Shown here piece after piece: positions 26,041-33,126 of a stretch of DNA of 35,908 nt. Where the stretch lies: positions 1-35,908 of the forward strand of contig CANKQY010000019.1 of the NCBI GenBank assembly GCA_947485745.1, in the 5' to 3' direction. The translations under genes were made by a program, and so were the position numbers. How positions within the stretch are numbered: the stretch's first letter is position 1; each line of letters begins with the position of its first letter. The stretch comes from Bacteroidota bacterium (GTDB taxonomy: Bacteria > Bacteroidota > Bacteroidia > UKL13-3). A model generated the notes under the pieces. That model was given only the letters and a program-made list of their open reading frames with translations. It searched no databases and was not told the origin of the DNA.

Positions 26041-26211
26041 TTATTTTTTGATTTTCTTGGCACCAAAAACCAAGCTGGAAGCGATAAGAATTGCAATACC
26101 TCCATCTATTGGGGTATCAACCACATCGTCATCAAACTCTGGTTGAGCCATGGTGCTATTTGAAAAACAGAAAAACAGCATAAAAAATATAAATATATAT
26201 CCCTTTTTCAT
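26041..26211 (-). CDS. PID-type C-terminal sorting microprotein, copy C (56 aa)
   Basis: This copy was missed by the ORF track because of its length. It encodes MKKGYIFIFFMLFFCFSNST then MAQPEFDDDVVDTPIDGGIA, the helix ILIASSLVFG and ends AKKIKK. A stop right after the lysine cluster removes the SS-T-ET tail of copies A and B; bases beyond the stop still read as that tail (STELK), so the gene was shortened by a nonsense change. The stub QPEFDDDVVD equals that of copy A. It begins 25 bases after the adhesin stop and is almost certainly cotranscribed with it. Confidence 0.8.
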   Translation of the reverse strand: MKKGYIFIFFMLFFCFSNSTMAQPEFDDDVVDTPIDGGIAILIASSLVFGAKKIKK

Positions 26212-26236
26212 TTTTCTTAATTAATGATATCATTAT

Positions 26237-29200
26237 TTATTTACAAAATTTAGTCGTTTGCGTTCCTGCATCACTGGTAATGATCATAAAATAAACACCT
26301 TTAGGCAGGTCTAACACATTAATTTCTTCCGATGTTCCATTATCAAAACTCAATTTGTTTTCTAGTAGCGTTTGTCCTAATTGGTTAACTACGGTATAAG
26401 AATAATTAGCAGAAGAAACATTATTAGTCAATGCAATTCTTACTTTATCATTAGCTGGGTTAGGGTATACACTAAAGTTGTTTGTGTTATTTTTAGACTC
26501 TAGTATGCCGTTTGCCATTTTGGTAAAATATAACTGAAAACGACTATCTCCTTTACTTAGCGGATCGGCATTAGTTGAAAAATCATATTTAAAATTATTA
26601 GATAGTAAGGTTTGAGTTTTTAGGTAATTATCCTTGAAATAAACATCAAAACCAGGCATATCTAAATTAGCAACGCGTGCAGTAAAATGATAATCGGAAG
26701 TAGTGTTAAAACCTAAGTTTACCATACTTTCCGCTACAATATTGCGGTGGTCTATTGCTAGTTTATCATTAGCAGCAGAAAGGCTATAAAAATTAACATC
26801 AGGATTTTGCATTTTATAAGCATCCATTTTATCAATTCCGTCTAAGCCATCCATCCTGTTCCGCAAAACATAGCTATCCCAAAAAATGGTATCATCAGAT
26901 TTAATATCAAGTTGAATTGCGTTTAATTTAAGTGGATCAGATTTTAATAAAACAGCTGAGGGGGCAGAACTTGTTTTATTAGCCTCTGTAAATGTAAAGT
27001 TAGCTGGGCCTGCAGTTTTTACAAAGAACGCTCCGCCAGCAGGGATAATATAAGAAGAACCAAATGACGCTGTGGTGTAAGCACCCCTAGTACCGTTTGA
27101 AGGCAACCATACTGAAAAAGAAGTTATATTATTTTTATTTGCATCTACTATAGTACCAATATCCACGTTTGAAGCATATGGGTTAGGAATTAAATTCCAA
27201 CCAGCATTAGTGCTGCCATTAGCTGATGTATATGTCATAGGTATATTTTTTGTGCCTTGATTAACAAGCCCAGTTAAATCAATAATACCCTCATTTGGCG
27301 CTGGGGGGCCATTGCCTAAAACAACTGTTCCCTGAGTTCTTGGCCCTCTATAGAAAATCCTTAGAGCAGAATTTGCTGGTATATTAGTAGTTGAGGAACC
27401 TGAGGTTAAAGCAGACCAACCCGAATTGGTAGCTCCATTAAAATCACCTTCAGCAAATGAAAATGCCGTTGGGTTATTTGAAGTTGTAGGATCAAATCCA
27501 TTGGTAGCACCATTTAGACCAGTAACAAATATATCATCAATTAGAGAAGCTAAACCAATTGCCCCAGAAAACGGATTAGCCATTAAACGAAAGGCGCGTT
27601 TATTACTTGGTATATATATATCAACAGTTGTATTTCCTGTAATAGTTCCCGCGCTATTTCCTATACTAGCAACTCCTGAAGCCGTAGCTTCTAAAGTTAA
27701 AAAGCCTCCTGTTGCTAGTGTTGCTCCGCTGCCAACTATAACAACACCGGGTGCCTTAATTGTTGTTGCAGAGCCTATTGTTTTGGTTCCACTTCCTGAT
27801 ATGCCTAGGTTGCTATAATTTTGGCTTTTCACTGTTTGGTTCCCTAAACCAGTATAGTTAACAGTATTACCTGCTGCACTTGTGGTAAGAGTTGTGAATG
27901 TAGGAACCGTTGGTGTTGTGCTAATATTTAACGTACTTGTTGCTGTGGCATTATTAAAACTTGCGATGGTACTTGAGCCTGAATGATTTACTATACCCGC
28001 CGCATTATTTGTAATACCTGTTATAGCTCCAGAACCACTTAGATTAATGGTACCAGTATTGGTAAAATTAGTAACAGCTGTAGTAATAGTTCCTGTACTA
28101 TTATGATTTAATGTACCTGAATTGGTAAGTCTTGTAATAGATGCTGCAGTACCTGTAGCACTTAAATTTAAATTGCCAGCGTTAGTTATAGTACCTGAAC
28201 CACTTAGGGTAAATGTAGATCCAGCTGTCAATGTAGCTCCTGAGTTAATATTTAGTGGCGCATTCATTATTTTTGCTGCATTTAATGAGATAGCGCCTCC
28301 ACCGTTTTTTATTAATACTCCTCCTGAAGCTGAAAAAGTTGCAAGCCATTCCACTCCTGAAGTAAATGGTGCAGTTTTATTATAACATAAAGTTGCAGCA
28401 GCACCATATGTTGGTGCTGCACTTGTTGTTACTGCTGCATTTCCTCCCAGTTCAAATATACCGGTAACAGTAATGCCGGTCATGGTTTTTGCTTCAGTAC
28501 CACTTAAAGTTAAATTGGTGTAGGTTGCAGCAAATACTGTTTGAGCAGCTCCTGTATAATTTACTGTACTAGAAGTTACATTAACTGTTACAAGACCACT
28601 ACCTGTTTGAGTCCTTACAATTGTACTACTAGTAAGCGACAGGGTAGTGGAACTAATGGTCAAAGTAGCAGCTTGATTGGTATTATTATTGGTAACCGAA
28701 ACTGAACCAATATTAACTGTTGTGCCTCCTATTGAAGCAGTACAACCTTGTTTGGTATTTGAGCCTACAGTCAAGGCACCCGAAACACTTAAATTTGTAA
28801 CATTAGATGTAAGATTTGTAGACTGACCATTGCCACTTCCTACACCGTTAGTAATGTTTAAATTTGCACAAGAAAGTGTACCAAGACCGCTTATAGTATG
28901 AGTAACTACAACATTTATAACAGTATTAGCAATTCCAACATCTCCTGAAACAGTCAACGTAAATCCAGAACTAATGGTAAGTGTAGATGCTGTGGTTCCT
29001 GCAAAAGAAACTGAAGCTGCTGCAGCGTTTGCTGTAACTGTAATAGTATGACCAGCTGCAATGGTTACCACATCACCTGCAACGGGAACAACACCACCAA
29101 CCCAAGTAGCTGTGGTACTCCAATTTCCAGAAGCTAAACTTGTTATGTTTGCAGCTTTGGCATTCAAACTCATGCCCAGCATAAGTATTGTTAAGCTCGC

Positions 29201-29251
29201 TAGGGTAATGAATTTACGGCTAGATTTTTTAGTATTGTGTATATGTCCCAT
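26237..29251 (-). CDS. Large T9SS-exported adhesin-like repeat protein (1004 aa)
   Basis: The chosen start MGHIHNTKKSSRKFITLASL gives a signal peptide (…LTILMLGMSLNAKA, then A). The mature N-terminus, ITSLASGNWSTTATWVGGVV then PVAGDVVTIAAGHTITV, is the common start of Bacteroidota surface proteins with G8-like beta-helix domains. Residues to about 500 are very rich in Thr, Ser, Gly, Ala and Asn with imperfect repeats of about 20 residues (LTNSGTLNHNSTGTITT, FTNTGTINLSGSGAITG). A globular region follows, and the last 80 residues are a T9SS type A tail (FSVYPNPANDKVRIALTN … TTKFCK). A -7 box TACTTTTG at 29280-29273 lies between the track start (29308) and ATG 29251, supporting the latter. Probably a cell-surface adhesin or matrix protein; the ligand is unknown. 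Confidence 0.82.
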   Translation of the reverse strand: MGHIHNTKKSSRKFITLASLTILMLGMSLNAKAANITSLASGNWSTTATWVGGVVPVAGDVVTIAAGHTITVTANAAAASVSFAGTTASTLTISSGFTLTVSGDVGIANTVINVVVTHTISGLGTLSCANLNITNGVGSGNGQSTNLTSNVTNLSVSGALTVGSNTKQGCTASIGGTTVNIGSVSVTNNNTNQAATLTISSTTLSLTSSTIVRTQTGSGLVTVNVTSSTVNYTGAAQTVFAATYTNLTLSGTEAKTMTGITVTGIFELGGNAAVTTSAAPTYGAAATLCYNKTAPFTSGVEWLATFSASGGVLIKNGGGAISLNAAKIMNAPLNINSGATLTAGSTFTLSGSGTITNAGNLNLSATGTAASITRLTNSGTLNHNSTGTITTAVTNFTNTGTINLSGSGAITGITNNAAGIVNHSGSSTIASFNNATATSTLNISTTPTVPTFTTLTTSAAGNTVNYTGLGNQTVKSQNYSNLGISGSGTKTIGSATTIKAPGVVIVGSGATLATGGFLTLEATASGVASIGNSAGTITGNTTVDIYIPSNKRAFRLMANPFSGAIGLASLIDDIFVTGLNGATNGFDPTTSNNPTAFSFAEGDFNGATNSGWSALTSGSSTTNIPANSALRIFYRGPRTQGTVVLGNGPPAPNEGIIDLTGLVNQGTKNIPMTYTSANGSTNAGWNLIPNPYASNVDIGTIVDANKNNITSFSVWLPSNGTRGAYTTASFGSSYIIPAGGAFFVKTAGPANFTFTEANKTSSAPSAVLLKSDPLKLNAIQLDIKSDDTIFWDSYVLRNRMDGLDGIDKMDAYKMQNPDVNFYSLSAANDKLAIDHRNIVAESMVNLGFNTTSDYHFTARVANLDMPGFDVYFKDNYLKTQTLLSNNFKYDFSTNADPLSKGDSRFQLYFTKMANGILESKNNTNNFSVYPNPANDKVRIALTNNVSSANYSYTVVNQLGQTLLENKLSFDNGTSEEINVLDLPKGVYFMIITSDAGTQTTKFCK

Positions 29252-29484
29252 AGGTGTACATTTTGTTGATAACAAAAGTAAATTGATCAATTTGTAATAT
29301 TTCACCATTATTTTTAATTTTTTAATTAATTTATGACTTAACTATTTGATAATAAAACAAATAATTCAAACAAAAAGTTTATCTGTTTTAGAATAAATTA
29401 AAAGTTTTTTGAATTGAACATATTGGCTAATTAATTGAACTTTATTTATTTTTAATAGAATCCGGTATAAATTCAAAGTTTGCA

Positions 29485-29685
29485 TTATTTATCTGTTTTG
29501 TCATTTTTGATAGTTTTAAAGCCTATTACTTTTTGGCAATTATCACATTTATATGCTTTAATCTTGTATTGGTTAGAAATGAAAATTGCAATTAGTTTAT
29601 GGCTTATTTTTCTGGGTATTCTGTCTAGTTTCCCTGTTTTGCATTTAGGGCAATCATCTAATGTTCCCTGATAAAAAATATTCAT
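29485..29685 (-). CDS. Small zinc-ribbon-like protein, 66 aa
   Basis: Two CxxC pairs are present, CPKCKTGKLDRIP near the N-terminus and YKCDNCQKVIGFK near the C-terminus, separated by about 35 residues, so the pair could bind one zinc ion. The rest is basic and probably folds as a short beta structure. No enzyme motif or signal peptide is seen. It lies upstream of the adhesin on the same strand with a 233-base AT-rich gap, so it is a separate unit. The overlapping plus-strand ORF (29480-29671) is a shadow. Confidence 0.65.
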   Translation of the reverse strand: MNIFYQGTLDDCPKCKTGKLDRIPRKISHKLIAIFISNQYKIKAYKCDNCQKVIGFKTIKNDKTDK

Positions 29686-29839
29686 TTATAATTGGATTTA
29701 CATATTGATTATTAAACTTGTACAGCATTTTTGCTGCTCATTACTTACATTTTTATAGTTGCAAGGTAGTATGGCATAAAATTGTTTTTATGCATTAAAC
29801 CTTTAACTAACCACATATGCTTGCGAGTTGATAATAATT

Positions 29840-29891
29840 ATACCTCAATTGTAAAAAAGACACTTTGGAGGTAAATAAAGAATTGAGGTAT
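29840..29891. repeat. 11-bp inverted repeat in an AT-rich intergenic region
   Basis: ATACCTCAATT (29840-29850) and AATTGAGGTAT (29881-29891) are exact reverse complements with 30 bases between them. The region 29686-29962 holds no gene that I can see. The repeat follows the 3' end of the second kinase (stop at 29963), so it may terminate or stabilise that transcript, but there is no T run. Confidence 0.5.
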
Positions 29892-29962
29892 TTAAATAGC
29901 ATAAAACAGCTTGGTTCAGCTTTTCAATGGAATCAAATTTGCCAGAGGAAATAAATTGAGAA

Positions 29963-30943
29963 TTAGAACAACCGCAAAAATGTTTTGTAATGGGTTTCGC
30001 CTTGCTCTATAACAACGCCATCAGCTATACCCGTGAGTTCATAACTATTTGTTAAATATTTAATTCCTTGATCAAATTCGTTGTCTCTAATTTTCTTAGG
30101 TTGGTAATTATTTGAAACTTCGAGTAAATTGGCATCCGAAATAGTAATTTGAATTTTCAATGGATGTAACTCAGAAATTACATTATTTTTAATACAAGCA
30201 TCAACCAATAATTGCAAGGCAAATACGGGCAAATTGAAATGTAAAGATTCCTTCTTTATTTGAATATCAACTATTAGTGAATCTTGGTGCCTTATCTTCA
30301 ATAAATAGAGATAATTGTTTAAGAATTTGATTTCTTCTTTTAACGTTATATTTGAAACCAAGCGATTTTTTAGTATTTGTCTAAATACATCTGAAAATTT
30401 TAAAATGTATTCTTCAGAGTGGATACTATTTATTCTTACCATCGAGCTTAAGGTGCTTAAACTGTTGAATATAAAATGAGGATTTATTTGATTGCGCAGT
30501 AAATTAAGCTGTGAGTTAAAATTTTCTGTTTGAAGACTGTTATTTTTTAACAATAACTTTTCTCTTTCCTGGTAATATTTACGGCTTAGACTAATTGAAA
30601 AAAATAAAATAAATGCAAAGCCAAGTCTGACAGTAAAAACAATTAACCAATTAACTTTTGCTTCATTTTTAATTGGATTAAAATAAATTGCTGCTATAAA
30701 CGCAAAGATAGTAAATACTGTAATAGTAAGAATCACAAACAAAAGCTTATAACGTTTCTTTAAATCTGTATGAAAAATTGAAATGCCTTGCCACATTATT
30801 ACCAAGCAACTGAATGAAGCAAAATAGATTCCTAATGTTGATGTGAAACTAAAATTAAAATTAAAAGAATTATTGGATAAAATTACTAACAAAGGTAGAA
30901 TTGCAGCAATAATGTAAGGCGTATATTTTTCTTTGTCATTCAT
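29963..30943 (-). CDS. LytS-type sensor kinase paralog with degenerate ATPase, 326 aa
   Basis: Four hydrophobic segments occupy residues 10-120. The His_kinase domain follows, with His156 in QINPHFIFNSLSTLS. It is colinear with the kinase at 31872-32852: same length and same position of the His. The N-box here is LQLLVDACIKNN, so the Asn that coordinates Mg-ATP is Ala249 and the Glu before it is Asp248. The glycine box is also weak (DQGIKYLTNSYE). It may bind the response regulator or form mixed dimers with its paralog without making ATP turnover itself. It lies 163 bases downstream of the LytTR gene, with a poor promoter, so it may be read from the upstream pair. Confidence 0.8.
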   Translation of the reverse strand: MNDKEKYTPYIIAAILPLLVILSNNSFNFNFSFTSTLGIYFASFSCLVIMWQGISIFHTDLKKRYKLLFVILTITVFTIFAFIAAIYFNPIKNEAKVNWLIVFTVRLGFAFILFFSISLSRKYYQEREKLLLKNNSLQTENFNSQLNLLRNQINPHFIFNSLSTLSSMVRINSIHSEEYILKFSDVFRQILKNRLVSNITLKEEIKFLNNYLYLLKIRHQDSLIVDIQIKKESLHFNLPVFALQLLVDACIKNNVISELHPLKIQITISDANLLEVSNNYQPKKIRDNEFDQGIKYLTNSYELTGIADGVVIEQGETHYKTFLRLF

Positions 30944-31106
30944 TTTCTAGCAAAGTTTCGGTCGTTAATTATTTACCTTTTTTAGGTTTATTTTAATTTA
31001 AGGGCCGGAAGATTAATATAACATTAACAAAAAATTGCTGTTAAATTAATGAATTGAACTTTTACGAATTTGAAATGATTTAAAAAGCAAGTTAAACGGT
31101 TACTGA

Positions 31107-31871
31107 TTAATGACGCATTTCAATCCATTTTAAAAACGGGGTTACTTTTAAACGACTAACAATGGCTTTTTCTGGGGAATTAACCTTTAAATGAACAACT
31201 ACCTTTCGCATAAAATAGGGTTCAATCTCTTTTACTGCTTTTCTATTTAAAATCATTTTGCGGTTGATGCGAAAGAAATCATTGTAGGAATCGGCCTCCA
31301 TAAATTGCTCAAGTGTTTTAGAAATCAAATATTTTTCACTATTAAAATTAAAAACGAATACATTATTATTTTCGATAAATAGAAAAGCAATATCGCTCGT
31401 GTTCATTGCAAACATTTTTTGGCGGTATCGAACCAAAAAGGTACTTTGCTTAGGCCCATTATCTGCTAATGTTTTACTTATTAAATCAGACTTAAGTGTT
31501 GCATTTGCATACTTATCTTTTAATTGATTCAATTTTGCAAAAGCCATTTCAATTTCCTCATCCCTAAATGGCTTTAGAATATAATCAAGGCCACTATTTT
31601 TAAAGGCTTTAAGCATATAGCTATCATAGGCAGTGCAGAAAACCACTGGAATTTGCACTTGTACCTGTTTAAAAATCTCAAAACTAATCCCATCTGCCAG
31701 TTGAATATCCATAAAAATCAAATCTATTTTCATTTGATTTTTAATTAAATAGGGCACTGCCTCTTCAATACTATCTAATACATTTACTACCAGCCGCTCT
31801 GAATTTGATTCAATAATTTCACGAAGCAATAGGGCAGTTTTTTTCTCGTCTTCAATAATTAATACTTTCAT
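31107..31871 (-). CDS. LytTR-family response regulator
   Basis: A 254-residue protein. The receiver domain (VLIIEDEKKTALLL; Asp55 in LIFMDIQLADG; Lys100 in YILKPF) has all phosphorylation residues. The LytTR DNA-binding domain covers about 145-250 (FLVRYRQKMFAMNTSDIAFL … FFRINRKMILNRKAV … KVVVHLKVNS … ATP-independent C-terminal strand region VSRLKVTPFLKWIE). It directly abuts the kinase gene 31872-32852 with no gap between the kinase stop and its ATG, a standard LytS/LytR-type pair. Targets are unknown; such regulators often act on neighbouring surface genes, and the adhesin is the nearest candidate. Confidence 0.92.
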   Translation of the reverse strand: MKVLIIEDEKKTALLLREIIESNSERLVVNVLDSIEEAVPYLIKNQMKIDLIFMDIQLADGISFEIFKQVQVQIPVVFCTAYDSYMLKAFKNSGLDYILKPFRDEEIEMAFAKLNQLKDKYANATLKSDLISKTLADNGPKQSTFLVRYRQKMFAMNTSDIAFLFIENNNVFVFNFNSEKYLISKTLEQFMEADSYNDFFRINRKMILNRKAVKEIEPYFMRKVVVHLKVNSPEKAIVSRLKVTPFLKWIEMRH

Positions 31872-32852
31872 CTAAATCAACTTCAAAATGGTTTTGTAAT
31901 GTTCATCATTTTTTTCAATCTCAATTCCGTTTTCTACTTTGAGTAAAATATAGCTATTAGCTATATAGTTAGTTCCTAATCCAAATGACTCTTCTATATT
32001 TTTTTTTGGTTGTAAATTATTTGAAACAGCGAGTCTTTTTTGGTCTAGATTATAAATACAAATTTCCAATGGGCGAGCCTGAGAAACGATATTATGTTTG
32101 ATGCAATTTTCAATAAGTAATTGCAATGTAAATGCTGGCAAATTGTATTGCAGAGATTCTTCTGTAATTTCAATCTTAACATTCAAAGAATTTTCGTGGT
32201 TTATCTTTAATAAAAATATGTAAGCATTTAAAAAGCTTAATTCCTCTTTTAGGGAAACTTTTGTTGCATCTGTGTTTTTTAGAATTTGCCTATAAACAGT
32301 AGAAAGGTTTAAAATATACTCTTCTATTTGAACCTCTTTATTTCGGGCCATTGACCGCAAAGTGCTCAAACTATTAAACAAAAAATGAGGATTAATCTGG
32401 TTTCGAAGAAGGTTGAGCTTAGCACTGACATTTTCTATTTGAAGCGCACTGTTATTTAGGATGAATGTTTCTCGATCTTTTGAATATTTAATAAGTAATA
32501 AACCACCCGCAAAAATAGAACCTACAAATAAATAACGAACGGCTAAAATTGTAAGATAATTAACGGTGGAGTTGGCACTCATAGGGTTAAAAAATTTAAT
32601 ATTAATTAGGTTAACTAATACAAAGGAGCTTAATAAACCAATTATGTATATTATTGTTTTTGATGTTAATTGACCATTCAATAGTTTTTTAAGGATGGTA
32701 TAAATTATAAATAAACTTGTACTTGATATTAGCCAATAACCTAGAATTGTAAGCCATTCTTGGTGGTAATTATAAGCGCTATTTACTGCAATGCCCAGAA
32801 GAGGAAACATGGCACATAATACAAACGGCCAATTTTTAAATAGTTTCTTCAT
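31872..32852 (-). CDS. LytS/YehU-type sensor histidine kinase, 326 aa
   Basis: Four membrane helices in the first 125 residues (PFVLCAMFPLLGIAV, LGYWLISSTSLFIIY, IIYIIGLLSSFVLVNL, YLFVGSIFAGGLLLI), with no periplasmic sensor domain, then the His_kinase region with His156 in NQINPHFLFNSLSTLR. The N-box is intact (LQLLIENCIKHN, Glu248-Asn249), and the C-terminal glycine box is FGLGTNYIANSY. It is the active-looking member of a paralog pair flanking the LytTR gene. The ORF track starts at a TTG (32864); ATG 32852 (MKKLFKNWPFVLC) is preferred and makes both paralogs exactly the same length. The 274-base AT-rich gap upstream shows nothing further. Confidence 0.9.
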   Translation of the reverse strand: MKKLFKNWPFVLCAMFPLLGIAVNSAYNYHQEWLTILGYWLISSTSLFIIYTILKKLLNGQLTSKTIIYIIGLLSSFVLVNLINIKFFNPMSANSTVNYLTILAVRYLFVGSIFAGGLLLIKYSKDRETFILNNSALQIENVSAKLNLLRNQINPHFLFNSLSTLRSMARNKEVQIEEYILNLSTVYRQILKNTDATKVSLKEELSFLNAYIFLLKINHENSLNVKIEITEESLQYNLPAFTLQLLIENCIKHNIVSQARPLEICIYNLDQKRLAVSNNLQPKKNIEESFGLGTNYIANSYILLKVENGIEIEKNDEHYKTILKLI

Positions 32853-33126
32853 AAAAACAGACAATTTTTAGGCCAAGTTATGCGCATAGGAATTTATTCA
32901 TCAAAAACACGTTGTTTGCAAATTTTTATAATTTTCGAAGTTATTATAAAAAACGAAAATTAATAAGCTACCAAAATCATTTATCTGCAAATTGCATAAA
33001 AAGATACCTGATAGCATTGAAACTATTTACTGGGGAGGCTTATATTAGTTAATCAAAGAATAAAAAATATAAAATTTAATTACCTATTTTAATGCATGCA
33101 ATTCATGCTTGGAAGCACAATTACGC

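Larger units (their letters stand above)
24732..26535 (-). repeat. Triplicated module: T9SS tail followed by PID microprotein gene
   Basis: Three units lie in the same orientation: the adhesin tail (26535-26237) plus copy C; a decayed tail (about 25970-25884) plus copy B; and an orphan tail (25252-24954) plus copy A. The intact and orphan tails align over 299 bases without a gap, with 7 differences in the last 93 residues. Alignment ends abruptly at 25252/26535, marking a duplication or deletion breakpoint. Confidence 0.8.

Noticed and set aside
27426-28385. Plus-strand ORFs of 130 and 87 aa within the adhesin
   Set aside because: They are antisense shadows produced by the Thr/Ala/Gly/Ser-rich repeats, with the proline/valine-rich composition expected from that.
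26237-29251. CRISPR or DNA tandem-repeat array in the adhesin region
   Set aside because: The repetition is at the protein level with degenerate units inside one open frame; no regular repeat-spacer structure exists.
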